NCBI GenBank assembly: GCA_905221605.1
Contig: CAJNDS010002336.1
Span: 1-55,000, forward strand
Length of the DNA stretch: 55,000 bases
Direction of reading: 5' to 3'
From: Symbiodinium natans
Taxonomy: Eukaryota > Sar > Dinophyceae > Suessiales > Symbiodiniaceae
Made by a program: the position numbers and the translations under genes. Positions 40,241-52,329 of the stretch are shown piece by piece. Within the stretch, counting starts at the first letter, position 1, and each line of letters begins with the position of its first letter. The notes below the pieces were generated by a model that had not been told where the DNA came from, made no database searches, and saw nothing but the letters and a program-made list of their open reading frames with translations.

Positions 40241-41454
40241 TAAGTGGAACTCTTGAAGGTTTCAGCCAAAGGCCTGCTACTGGGACAACTTTGCGCGCAG
40301 ACGGCTTAACTTGGTTTTCAGACTATTTAGGATGCACGCTTGGTGGGAAACACCCCGCCCCCTTTTTACGGTGGGTTCTGCGGGGGGGCGGGGGGGATTC
40401 ATCAAAACTCTAAATGAATGTAGCCCCCCCCCTAGCATATGTCTACAGAAACACATACATACCTACGTAGAAATATACACCTATCACCCAGCATCTCTTC
40501 AGATCAAGCGCATGCCAGTCCGGCCTGGAGCGGCCAGTTTTCCCAATCACCGGTGACTGTGAAGGCACGAACCTTTTCTGCAATCATTGGGGGTCAGGCT
40601 TTTACAAGTTAGACAGGGCTGAGTAATTATATACATATATGCCATTATGGGGATTGTAAGTCTTCAGGACGGTGGTCCCCTTACCACCGCCGCAACCCCC
40701 TCCTTCCACCCCGGACAGTGATACTGACTTTATCTGAAATTAGAGGCGCTATAACATTGGCTGACACTCGTCAGCATTAGCCGATACCCACAGCCTATCA
40801 ATGCGCCACCCGCGCGCCGAAACCCTTCAGTCGTCGTCGTCGTCGTCGTCGTCGCGGTCGTCGTCGTCGTCGTCGTCGTCGTGGTCGCTCTCGTCGTTGT
40901 CGCCGTCACCGTCGCCACCGCCGTTGCCGCCGCAGTCGTCGTTATCGTTGTCGTTGCGGCTATGATTGTGGTTGTGATTGTGGTGGTTATTGCGGTGGTT
41001 GTGGTGGTTGTGGCAGTAGGAGCTGGGGTTAACTCACATTTTTGCGTGTGAAATCACATCTCCCCAGTGTCACGCCGCTGCGGGCGATGTCACATCACCC
41101 CGCATAAAGTCGCATCACAAACACATATGTTGAAGCCTGTCCCCCAATTTGTGCACGCGCCGCACGCGCATGTTCTCGACACACTCCTGGGAGGGGGGCA
41201 CATTTTTGTCAGCACAAGGACAGCAATTGAAGCCATTCTGCAAGTGCACGTGCGACATGCACATGTTCCCGACACACAAGCAAAGTATGCATTTGGCAGT
41301 ACACGCTCGGGAGAGAAGTGCTTGGTGTCTGCAAGGTCTATATGTCTGAGAATTTGCCGAGTCTTCCATGCGCACACGTAGCTACACATATGACCCCCTC
41401 CCCCAATCCCCCAGCATGAAAGCCTGAACCTTACAGCTGAGGCTATATTGTAGT
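40241..41454. other. No gene seen; (GTC)n tract
   Basis: (GTC)n with interruptions at about 40829-40895, then decayed GTT/GTG triplets to 41020. 41060-41400 repeats phrases such as GTGACATC and ACACACGC. No coding region is supported. Confidence 0.5.
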
Positions 41455-42790
<1,336 letters not shown>

Positions 42791-42999
42791 AGCACTACCA
42801 GCTCAAGCCGCCCGCGCATGGTAGCTGTCGAACCGGCCAGGGCCCCGAACTTCATCTCTTTAACAGCTTTCGGGGCCCACCTAACATCTCAAGGCTTTCT
42901 AGATCGAGATGGCCCGGTCCCAATTCCGCTGGCGCAGTAACATCAGGCGCAAGTCAGAGCACAGGGAAAAACATGCATGCACAATTTGGAGCAGAGCTT

Positions 43000-43500
43000 C
43001 CCCTTAGGCAGTCGCGAATGCGTCAACCCAGAGGAGGGCGCGATGCAAAACCGCTGCGAGTCTTCTCGTGGAACGCAGGAGGTCTCAGCCAGCAGCTGTG
43101 GGCAGAGTTCAAGGAACGGCTGCAACATCAGCAGGATCTGGACGTCATCTTTATCCAGGAGACACATTGGACCACCTCATCCCAATTCAAGGTGCATGGT
43201 TGGACTGCAGTTTCGGGAGGACTGCCTGACGTCGAGCCTGTGAGGTCTCCTCCTGCTCCGGTCTCTCTCCCTTCAGACCAACACACCAAGCAAAAGAGGT
43301 CTGCTGGCGTGCTTACTCTTCTCTCGCCTAGCATAGACTCTGCTACTCTCCGTTGGCAGGACCTACACCCAGGACGTGCACACGAAGTCCACTGCGAGGT
43401 CCGGGGCCAACAAGTGCTCCTGCTGAACTGCTATCAGTACACCAAACAGAGAGGAATGACGGAGCAGGATCATCATGGAATCATGCTGCCCAGGGCCAGG
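43000..43500 (+). CDS. LINE endonuclease domain, first part
   Basis: AP-endonuclease-like (exonuclease-endonuclease-phosphatase) N-terminal half. It reads RVFSWNAGGLSQQLWAEFK (metal-binding Asn), LDVIFIQETHW (catalytic Glu), then GVLTLLSPSID and VLLLNCYQYTKQ. A loop between these (DVEPVRSPPAPVSLP) contains one copy of the TGAGGTCTCCTCCTG motif at 43241. The frame is lost near 43495 (AGGGCCAGGTT). The true start codon is not identifiable because the open frame runs back into the triplet tract. Confidence 0.85.
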
Positions 43501-43900
43501 TTCTCTCATCGTTGGGTAAGGCTCTTTCACACCTGTCACAGCGCACCACACCAGTGTTGGCAGGCGACGTCAACTCCTCTCTAAGACCTTCTCCTCCCCA
43601 CGTCGGAGGTGTTGTTCTGTCAGGAGCGTCGAAGCAGAGGCCCGTACAACAGCAGTTCCAAAAGTTTCTCCAGCGAAACTCCCTAGTGGCACTTAACACG
43701 TGGCAGGGAAAGAAGGCCAACACCTATGCCTCGCCACAGGGAAGCTCTCAAAGTGATTTCCTTCTGACTACGACACCTCATGCAGCACAGATGGCGAGGA
43801 AAGTGCATGTAGTCCAAGATTTCAGACTAGGCGCGTGGAGAAAGGGAGGGCGACACAAGCCACTCCAAACTGCCATTCCCTTGGAAAAGGTCTGGAGGCG
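43496..43900 (+). CDS. LINE endonuclease domain, second part (shifted frame)
   Basis: It continues as LSSLGKALSHLSQRTTPVLA, then GDVNSSL (GDFN-type motif), NTWQGKKANTYASPQGSSQ, SDFLLT (SDH-type Asp) and GGRHKPLQ (active His). All expected catalytic residues are present but split between two frames, so the enzyme cannot be made from this copy as read. Confidence 0.85.
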
Positions 43901-43904
43901 CCCA

Positions 43905-45170
43905 CTATCGTGCAAACCTCAGCCCTCGGTCCTCTCGAAGCAGAAGACCCTCCTGGCGCAACATGTGCGACAGACCACACCGTGGATAGGAAAGTCGAAC
44001 AGCTTCGCGAGCAACGCAAAGGTGAGGCATTGCACCCTGATGAGGTGAACCAAGTCCTCTTAGAGCACGCCAAGTCCTTTCAACCAACTGATCAAGAGGA
44101 CAGGCGCACTAGAGAGGAGCCCACTGCTCAGCCTCTCTGGCAGCTCCACAGTCAAAGACGGACAGCACTGCGCAATTTAAAACGGGAGGAAGATTCAATA
44201 AGTAAGATCGCACGGTCAGAGCATCTAAAGCAAGCTCAACGCTCACTAGATGAGGCGGCCAAAACACATGCAGACCAGGTCAAGAAGCAGGCACAGGCTA
44301 GGACCCACCGAACTCTTCGAGAAATATCGGAAAAGGTCAGGAAAGATCCCCATGCGGCTTACCGCTCTCTCAAACACGTTGCCCCATGGTCCCGTGAACG
44401 AAAAGTTTGCCTCCGATCTTCAAGTGGTCGTATTGTCACAGAATCAGAGGGGCTAGCAGAGCTGAAAAGGCACAGTCTATCTATTTTCTCTTCTCATCCC
44501 CCGCTTTCGGAGGGGACGGGAACTTCATTGCCACAGTTGGATAGAAAGAGCCTAGCGAAAGGGATCGCCTCAATAAAGCCAGAAAAAGCAGTGCCGCAAG
44601 CATCCGCTCCAGCATCGATGTACAGGCTTTGCGCTTCAGTCGTGGCGAACAACTATTGTGACTATCTGGAGGCTCAGCCTCCGCGTGCCCCTACAGCTCC
44701 CCAGGCGAGTGAGGTTCCCTCCTGCCAGGAGCACAAACCGTCCAGCGCAATAGATTCTCCTCCAATCTTGCCATCACTTCCTGCCACGGCCAAGTCAGCA
44801 GACTTGAGCTTCATTCCTAAGCCCTCTAAGCCTGCCTCTAAACCGGAGAACCTCAGGCCACTAGGAATAATTAGGCCGGATGGTAAGGGCATAGCCTCAG
44901 AAGCAAGGCGTCGACTCGACCCTCTATTCAAGAGAGCCCACTTCGCTTCACCTCAATTCGCTTACATCCCAGGACGTGGAATAGCCGATGCCCAACTCCG
45001 CGTCATCGGCCATGCCAAGCGGGTCAGAGCCCTTCTTCGCTCCCGCGCACCAGACAGGTTTCGCTCAACTAAAAGAGGCACAAAAAAACCGGACCTGATC
45101 GGAGGGTTCACTTTCTCACTAGACCTCTCCCAGGCTTTCGGCAAAACGGCTCTCTTACTACCTACGGAGC
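43905..45170 (+). CDS. LINE reverse transcriptase, N-terminal part
   Basis: An open frame of about 420 codons. It begins with a charged helical linker (KVEQLREQRKGEALHPDEV; HLKQAQRSLDEAAKTHAD). The fingers region follows: LSFIPKPSKPASKPENLRPL then GIIRPDGKGIASEARRRLDP, and YIPGRGIADAQLRV. Motif A is FSLDLSQAF with the catalytic Asp kept, after which the frame breaks (GKTALLLPTEP). A loop (APQASEVPSCQEHKP) holds the repeated 15-bp motif at 44710. Confidence 0.85.
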
Positions 45171-45300
45171 CTCGCCGGAGGACGTAGAACTGGTAGCTTC
45201 CTTGCATAGGGAGGCGCAATATAACCTTAAGTGCGGCAGAAGTCAAGACCAGGTAACCTCAACCCGAGGAATCAAACAAGCGCAAACTAGCACCTGCACT
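45171..45300 (+). CDS. LINE reverse transcriptase, motif B segment
   Basis: A short stretch in a third frame reads VELVASLHREAQYNLK and then TSTRGIKQ, the motif B region (RGI(K/R)QG in LINEs). A one-base shift follows near 45290. Confidence 0.75.
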
Positions 45301-47392
45301 TTTCTCGCTGGTGATCACGGAGACCTTCCGGCTAATGGCAACCCATATAGGGTTCTCCCCGATTCAGCAATTTCTAACCGGATTTGCGGATGATCTGGTC
45401 ATCCATCGGGATGTGCGCAGCTGGTCTGATCTCTATGCTGCACATGACATGGTAAGACTGCTTCTGCATTACTTACAGGAAGCTGGGCTAGAGGTAAACT
45501 ACGGAAAGTGCAATATAATGGTCAAATTGGCAGGACGTCAATCCAAGCAAGCTAAGAGAATCTTCAAGTCACAGGAAGTCCAGTCTGGACGGAAGGTCAC
45601 GGTCTGGAACATTGATGCTTCGCAGCAGTCTAGGCGACCAATGCTCTTCTCCCACTCTTCCTCCCTTCCCACCTTTTCTCCTCTCCCTTCTTTTGAGCTA
45701 GTGGACTCCTTCAAGTATCTAGGAGTCATGGTGAGTTACTCAAACCCCGAAGATCTCACCTTTGCTCTACGACAAGAGAGGGCTGAGAAGAAGAAACAAA
45801 AGGTGCGACAATTTATCCACAACAAACGTAAGTCCAAGTCTGCATCCAGGCTGCTGGTGTGGAGGGCCACAGTCTGGTCGACCGCAACCTTCGGCTTAGA
45901 GTCTGTTGGCCTCTCCGGGAGGAAGGCAAGGGCCCTTCGTTCGTGGCATGCCAGACAGGTGCGGGCAGTTACTCACAATCCGGTTCATAAGACGCGGGAG
46001 ACGACAGTTGCATTATGCACATTACTTACCCGTCTTAAACTAGCCCCCCCTCTCCAACAGCTCCATGATCGCTCGGCTCAGCGCCTAGAATCACTTCGCA
46101 AGCGTTTGTCTACCGTGCCAGCGTGTGAGGTCACCTCCTGCTTCACTACTGCAACGTGCGATCCCTATTCAGACGCTCAGCCGGGCGCCTGGCCGAACGA
46201 GGACATTCTCACAACACCCTCCACAATTAAAGCGGCAGAGGAGATTGTTGCATCATATAGCCGGATAATCACAGAAGCCGAGGAGGACCCATCTCCTGAT
46301 GTGCCTATGTACACTTGTTGCGGCAAGGTCTTTCGCTCAGCAGCTGGCCTACGCACGCATCGGACTGTCAAGCACCAGACTCCAGCTCTGCCGCCTGTGG
46401 AGTTCTCGCGCTTTAAGCATGGCCTCGGTGGCTTGCCGCAGTGCTCAAAATGTCATGTGAAGTTCAAAAACTGGCACAATCTGCAACAACATGTGGAGCG
46501 CAGAGTCTGCAGGCAGGAGGGCATCCAGCTGGCCAAACCGGCATCTGCCGCACGGGACGACGAAGCTCCTGCCAAGGCGAGTGAGGTCACCTCCAGCCAT
46601 CAGGAGCTCGCTATGCCAGGTCAACAGGCCACCGAGCGAACCTCTGCACAGATGACTCTCCAGCTAGACTCAGCACCAGTCATCTCACGCATGCGAAGTG
46701 AACTGCAGCAGCAGGCTGGCGATCAGACCTTCCTAGCCCTCATTACTGGAGAGCTGGGCAGCCAGCTTACAAACACCTGTCTCCTGTGCGACTCATGGAT
46801 AGCTTCCACGACTAAAATAGCTTTTCACCTAACGAAGAAGCATAAAACAGAATGGGAGGCTTACAAAGAGTCCAAATGGAACAATAATTCGAAGATGTAC
46901 GTCCTCACTCGCTTGTCCTCGTGCCCCGCATGCGGTGTTAAAGTGGAGAGTGTCCCTAGACATACTCAGCAATGCCCAGTTATCCAGCAGCTGCAGCTCT
47001 TTTTCTTCCTACACCCACAATCTCCTCTCTCTAAATCACACTCATCTCTGCCACAGAGCCAGATCTCTCGCATTCAGCAGACACAGGCGACAATGGCCCG
47101 ACCTCAGGCAATGGCCCCGAATCATATCTCGGGATCTACAGATTCCACAACGCAGCTAGAGTCACTGACTCAAGTCACCCTCCAGCCCACTGCCTCACAG
47201 CCTCAGACGATCAAGTCAGCCGAGAAGACAGCAATGCAGTCCAAGCAGAGTCTCCTACATAGGTGGTTCCAAAAGGAAAGGCCCCATCAGAAACTTCTCC
47301 TCGAGAAGTCACAGAACCCACTGTGTCACAACGTCTTGATACCTCGCCTACCACGACTCCTCCCGCAGAGCCGAGCACGCCTCTACTCATAA
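45300..47392 (+). CDS. LINE reverse transcriptase, C-terminal part and zinc fingers
   Basis: It continues with motif C FADDLVIH, motif D LEVNYGKCNIM and motif E FKYLGVMV, followed by a thumb-like region (RLLVWRATVWSTATFGLESV). Then come Cys/His clusters: CCGKVFRSAAGLRTHRTVKH, CSKCHVKFKNWHNLQQHVE, CLLCDSWIASTTKIAFHLTK and CPACGVKVESVPRHTQQC. Such clusters bind nucleic acid in other LINEs. Motif copies at 46126 and 46582 lie in linkers. Two translation as CEVTSC and SEVTSS. The frame stays open past its sense near 47260, where the USP-like part uses another frame. Confidence 0.85.
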
Positions 47393-47574
47393 ACCCCCAT
47401 AATCTTTGCTATGCGATCTCAGTGCTGCAAATGCTCAGTGCCATTCGGAACGACGCCTCGGTTGACTGGGAGAGCCTCCAACCGCTTCAGCGAGAGCTTC
47501 GAGAAAGGGCGTCTAGCCCAGTCTCCATCTCAGAGCTAGTGACCTTGCCTCACGCGACAGTACTGTCATCCTGA
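47263..47574 (+). CDS. USP-like deubiquitinase domain, Cys box
   Basis: The frame reads LLINPHNLCYAISVLQML. It resembles the Cys box of ubiquitin-specific proteases (N..N.CY.NSVLQ.L) with the nucleophile Cys near 47407 and the preceding Asn kept; the Asn after CY is replaced. USP enzymes remove ubiquitin. Its presence after a reverse transcriptase is unusual. The frame ends at 47574. Confidence 0.6.
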   Translation: MVPKGKAPSETSPREVTEPTVSQRLDTSPTTTPPAEPSTPLLINPHNLCYAISVLQMLSAIRNDASVDWESLQPLQRELRERASSPVSISELVTLPHATVLSS

Positions 47575-48004
47575 CTGGAGGCTTGCAAATAGGCAGAGCG
47601 ACGCATTGGAGTACCTAGTCTCCATGCTGGCAGATCATCGCGGGTCCCTACAAGGTACCCCTTGGAAGAGGACATACGACGCTGACACACCGAACTCGAC
47701 AAACCTCTCTCCTCTAAAACTCACCTGTCCAGAGGGCACCGACCCGACTGGACTGATGCTGGAAGACTCCTCAACAGAGTCTGCGCGGACCTACGCGCTG
47801 ACATTCTTCATACACGAGTGGCATTCGCCTCATGACTCTGCGGCATTGTTATACACACCGCCACCATGCAACTATTATAGACAAGTTCCTCCTCTCGTCC
47901 AGCACTTCTACTCGCTGCTGAAGACTCCAACGGGCGTCGAAAAGGCTCAACGGATTTTCAGGGACACTACACTTTCTCTTTCCGCAGATGTCTGGGACTC
48001 CTAG
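47564..48004 (+). CDS. USP-like domain, second part (shifted frame)
   Basis: It continues RLANRQSDALEYLVSML, equivalent to the Q.DA.EFL box that follows the Cys box in USPs, then a fold core (TYALTFFIHEWHS). It ends at TAG 48002. The His box is not certain. HGICVERNGLFRMQDPEPC at about 48450-48510 in the next open frame is a candidate. Confidence 0.5.
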   Translation, partial: CHPDWRLANRQSDALEYLVSMLADHRGSLQGTPWKRTYDADTPNSTNLSPLKLTCPEGTDPTGLMLEDSSTESARTYALTFFIHEWHSPHDSAALLYTPPPCNYYRQVPPLVQHFYSLLKTPTGVEKAQRIFRDTTLSLSADVWDS

Positions 48005-48385
48005 AGTCCTAGAGATCCCACCAGTCGAGTGAGGTCTCCTCCTGACGTACAGGCCAAGCAGGTCACAAGACCACTGCCTATAAGACCTTAGGTCGCAGAC
48101 TGGACAGGCTGCCGAGCGATAAATCAAGCCTCCTGCGGCACGAGCATGTGAAAGTACTTCACGCTTCGCTCCTTCATCTCGTTCAGTTAAGACCATTCCT
48201 TTGCGCAAGCAGCGCCTCTCAGGATTCTATGCTCCCCGCCTGGCGCCCAGAAGCTTCAGCAGAGCAAGCGTCTAACTCAACTCGTCTCGGAACACGACTG
48301 TCAACAATTCACGCCTCATTTGCTCCACTTTTGAGCTCAAGCCGAGTGAGATCTCCTCCTGGCAGGGCTCCTGCAAAACCTGATC

Positions 48386-50011
48386 TTGCCCCAGCAGATA
48401 GCCATGGATCTAGCAGCTCCCTACCTCCGACTACGAGGCCCTCCTCACGGCATATGCGTGGAGCGCAATGGACTTTTCAGAATGCAGGACCCGGAACCAT
48501 GCTGTCGGTTCCTTCCAGCCTCCACGGATGACAAGGCCATGGACGACATACATGCACAGGTCCAACAGGCCTACTACAACCGGGCTCAATGGACGACACA
48601 AGATCACAGACTTGATGCAGAATGGAGCGCCCTCATGACGGCCTACCAAGTCCACTCCTTCCCCCGCTCCGTTGCTTACTGGCCGGCATGGGACTCAACG
48701 GTTGTCTTCAGAGACGACTACTGCACAGCAATACTCGGCACGCAACGAACGGCTCTGGACATTCCAGAGTTGAGGGCACACAGAGTCGACATAGTGGTGA
48801 CGCTCAACGCATCCTCTTACTTCAAGGAGAGCTACGGGAAAATCATGTACCAGGCAGAGGGAATATCCAATCTCCGCTATAGACTCTCCGATGTGCGCAT
48901 TTCTCGAAACGACCAAGGCTTCCATGAAATCGTAGGCGATCTGGCCAGACAGTGGATCAAAATGATGGATGACATTGAAGCACAAGAGTGCAGCCGTACT
49001 CGGCCCATCGTAATCCTGTTTCACTGCTTCGCGGGAATCAACAGGTCAACCTCTGCCCTCTGCGCTTTCTTGATAGTTCGTTATCACCTCACGGCCCAGC
49101 AGGCAATTGCAATTTTGCTCTCAGCTAGGCCTGGACAGCGCTACTGGCAGGACAGAGACCAATTTCCCCTGGCACTTCACTGGCTTTCTAGAGAATGTAA
49201 GAAATCCGTCCTAGGATTTCTGTGCTCGGCCTGCGGAGACTCCTTCAGAGCAAACCTGAAGAAGAGTCACCAGACATGGACGAATCTGAAGAGTGAGGTC
49301 TCCTCCTGTCAGAAATGCACTTCAAGCGGCCAGAACAGAATCAAGGGACCACAGCAAGAAACCTTGCCTACTTTCATGAACATTCCTGCCACTCAAATAT
49401 TGCCATCTGCTTCGTGCCGCCGAGGTCACCTCAAACTCCTGGAGTATCACGTGAATACGCCACAGCCTCGACTTGAGACCATGCTATTCATAGCTGCAGG
49501 AGATGACGATCAAACTGACCTCGATCACCCTGCCCCTGACATCTCAAGCCAGATAGGACTTCCAGCTGCCGCAAGAACGAGTGAGGTCCCCTCCTGTTCG
49601 CTCTCAGCATCACAAGCCATGTCGTCGGGGGATCGTTCACATCCACCCCCTCGTCATCGCGCAAGAGAGGACAAGACATCAAAAAGAAGACACTCGCGCG
49701 GCGCACGCCAGTCGGACGCAGCTGAAGAACGAGCCCTTACTGAAGCAGATCTTGACTCGGATGCATCCTCGCTTAGGGATGAAGACGACCCAGTTGAGTC
49801 CATTTCAAGGAACTCGTCAAGACGCACATCCAGACCTCCAGCCAGACATATGGCTCCCGGCGGTCCGCCACCTCCAACTCCGGTCTCAGCCAAAGCCATG
49901 TCACCGGCAGCCGGTTGGAGGTTCCGCCGGTGTACCAACCAGCAGGCCCCCCGCCACCGACCCCGGTTAACCAACCTTCCCCTTCACTGGCTCCGCCCAC
50001 ACCAGGACTAA
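48386..50011 (+). CDS. Dual-specificity-phosphatase-like domain and Ser/Pro linker
   Basis: 541 codons. Residues about 105-270 match the dual-specificity phosphatase layout: an early strand-helix (AILGTQRTALDIPELRAHRV then DIVVTLNAS), a candidate general-acid Asp in LSDVRISRND, and the P-loop IVILFHCFAGINRSTSALCA, where HCFAGINRS is the HC-x5-R-S signature, with His-Cys near 49022. This family removes phosphate from Ser/Thr/Tyr or RNA 5' ends. The signature is intact. The later part is Ser/Pro/Arg-rich and disordered. The motif copies at 49294 and 49582 translate as SEVSSC and SEVPSC. Confidence 0.75.
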   Translation: MPQQIAMDLAAPYLRLRGPPHGICVERNGLFRMQDPEPCCRFLPASTDDKAMDDIHAQVQQAYYNRAQWTTQDHRLDAEWSALMTAYQVHSFPRSVAYWPAWDSTVVFRDDYCTAILGTQRTALDIPELRAHRVDIVVTLNASSYFKESYGKIMYQAEGISNLRYRLSDVRISRNDQGFHEIVGDLARQWIKMMDDIEAQECSRTRPIVILFHCFAGINRSTSALCAFLIVRYHLTAQQAIAILLSARPGQRYWQDRDQFPLALHWLSRECKKSVLGFLCSACGDSFRANLKKSHQTWTNLKSEVSSCQKCTSSGQNRIKGPQQETLPTFMNIPATQILPSASCRRGHLKLLEYHVNTPQPRLETMLFIAAGDDDQTDLDHPAPDISSQIGLPAAARTSEVPSCSLSASQAMSSGDRSHPPPRHRAREDKTSKRRHSRGARQSDAAEERALTEADLDSDASSLRDEDDPVESISRNSSRRTSRPPARHMAPGGPPPPTPVSAKAMSPAAGWRFRRCTNQQAPRHRPRLTNLPLHWLRPHQD

Positions 50012-50199
50012 TGCCAGAAGTTGGAAATCCGCTCCAGAGGCAATCCGTTCGTCCCTCATCTTCAAGTGGGACATCAACATCAGGAGCTTCTCTGTCTTCT
50101 CCACACACGGCGCCTACCACAGCGCCGCAAGCCACTACTCCAATGTTGACAACGTGGATCATAACTCCAGGACCGATTGTCTCTCTGGCGCCAAACCCC

Positions 50200-50785
50200 T
50201 TCAGCCCATGGAGTCCTCCAGCAAGAACCTCAACACAGTCAGCGAACGGAGGAACACTACCCCCGGGCACAGTTCAGACTTGGATCACTCACTATGAAGC
50301 AGAGCGCCGCTCAATGACCCTGCAAATTATCCTGGAAATTCTCCACATCTACACTGACGAGGCCGTCATGGAGCCTGCAGACTTCCAATTGGCTGCGCTC
50401 CTTATATCCCAGACATTGTACGCTCTGGGAATGGACGTCGTCAACGGAGCTGCCCTGCATCTCAGATGGATCTTTCCGGGAATCTCCACTAGAGTCCTGA
50501 ACGGAATGCCCATTAGCCTATTCCCGTCGGAGGGCGAAAAGCTTCGGACCCACCGAGACGAGCATGGACTAGGAATACTGGATGCAGAAATTCAGATGCT
50601 TCGGCGAGCCTCTAAGCGCAATGGCAGCGAAGAAGGTGGCTATGGCCACCAGAGGCGGGATGACGGAGCGCCCACAGCATCTCGAGTCCTGGGACATTAT
50701 GCTGCAGGATCAGGCGCTCCGCCTCCTTTGCTATGAGGAACATCTTCTGAAAGCCAGCGACCTGCTAGACGCGGATGATCACTAA
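50200..50785 (+). CDS. Unknown repeated domain, unit 1
   Basis: It reads MTLQIILEILHIYTDEAV then EIQMLRRASKR, and after a shift near 50620 LLCYEEHLLKASDLLDADD. The same ordered landmarks (Q-I/L-hydrophobic-IR.YT; LK/R-RAS; LSY..HL..L) recur in units 2 and 3. It is helical by composition. No family is recognised. Confidence 0.5.
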
Positions 50786-50929
50786 CAGACGATGGCTGAC
50801 CTTCAGCTTGGCAGAACCTGGCTGTTGCGCCCCACGACTGCCGCAGAGGTCCTATCCATTGAAGCCCTCTGGCATAACACGATAGTACCAGAGCATTTTC
50901 CCAAACTTCATCTCACTCTATAGCTCAAA

Positions 50930-52329
50930 GAAAGGGCAGATTGAACCCAAAACTCAGTCTAGACGGCTAGTCATAATCTCCCCTCTGGCCAATGAAGTGA
51001 TAGATCAATCGGTCCCTTGGATTTTGGCATTCAAGATGCTTACACCGGAGAGGAGGGCAGTCTTCCGCTATGCTATTCTAAAGGCAGCGGGCCTACCGGC
51101 TACAGCGCCGTCTCCTTAGGTCTAGTGAGGTCTCGTCCTGACCTCCCATCATACTCTATTATCAGCTTTACACAGACTAGGCAGTGACAACCTGCCATTC
51201 CTCTGCAGCCGGGAAACAATACCAAGTCTGCATTCAACGAGCATAACTCTACGCTGAACGCTGAGGGCTGGGTGAAGTCAGGTCACATAGCGCTGACATT
51301 GCCAATTCCATTCATCCTTGCCTATGACCTTTGTTCCTGAGGCTCACATCCTACCGCACTGCTCGTGCCTAAGCCTATGCCTCAGACGACAGGTTGTCTT
51401 GCCATCCACGCGACTTAGCTCCCAGGATCCACAGTCTGGCTCAAAAAACATAAGGCCACGTGAGGTCGCCTCCTAGCCACAGCCCCGAGTCATGCCTCCT
51501 CTCAGAAATTCTCATGGAGTCTCTCTTTGTGCCGACCACCATCTACCTGCCGGAGGGCGGGCAGGAAAGCGCACATGTCACACCGAGAAGGCTCACTTTT
51601 CCGGCAGACGAAGCGTCGGAGAGCATCGCTGAACAAAGTACGCGAGTGGCCTCACGGCTCTGCAGCTTTGTTTGCCAATTGGAACAACACTTGGGCTGGC
51701 TAGAGGGACGACAAACAAGTCGTTTCCTTGAAAGCTGGCCGACACCCCTGTCGGGAAAACGAAAGCACATGGACGCGAATCTGACATCAGCACGTGAGGT
51801 CCCTCCTTTAGGGCCACTCCAGAAGCGGCAGATCATCTTCCTTTCTTTCATGATACGGAACTACACGAATGATTGCGACGGTTCTCCATCTTCTCGTACC
51901 CTCGATGCTGATCATGCCTGCGTCCTGATCTGGAATTATCTTACCAGGACGTTCCCACACCAGGTATTGGACGCTGTTCTGCTCCAAACTCTTACTCACG
52001 CCAAAGTACTTCTCAGCTCTGAATTCACTCCCGCTCAAGTACGAAATCTGATGCAGAACTCTCCTCCAGGAGGAGAGGAATGGTGGCAGGGCAAGACATA
52101 CTTCCCCTACGATCTTCGGCTACAGGATATCCATCAACTTGATCTGGAGGAGTACGACTTCAGAATGCTCAAACGAGCATCCCTTCAGCTGCGTCTTCTA
52201 CAACAGCCAAAGACCATCAGCGCCTCCTCACCCACGTCGGCAAGTGATCAACTGAGAGACAGCTTGAGCAAGAAAGAGATCTCTCCTACCTTGAATATGA
52301 CGAGTATCTCTCCAGGCTCGACCCGATGA
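50930..52329 (+). CDS. Unknown repeated domain, unit 2
   Basis: The first half, near 50960-51110, reads RLVIISPLANEVIDQSVPWI and is separated by stops from the second half. The second half, 51460-52329, includes KRQIIFLSFMIRNYTNDCDG, YFPYDLRLQDIHQLDLEEYD and FRMLKRASLQLRLLQQ. 51140-51455 between the halves shows no coding match. Copies of the 15-bp motif lie at 51126, 51461 and 51795. Confidence 0.55.

Noticed and set aside
45311-47392. Treating the 693-codon frame as one intact protein to 47392
   Set aside because: Sense is lost near 47260, where the USP-like sequence continues in another frame.
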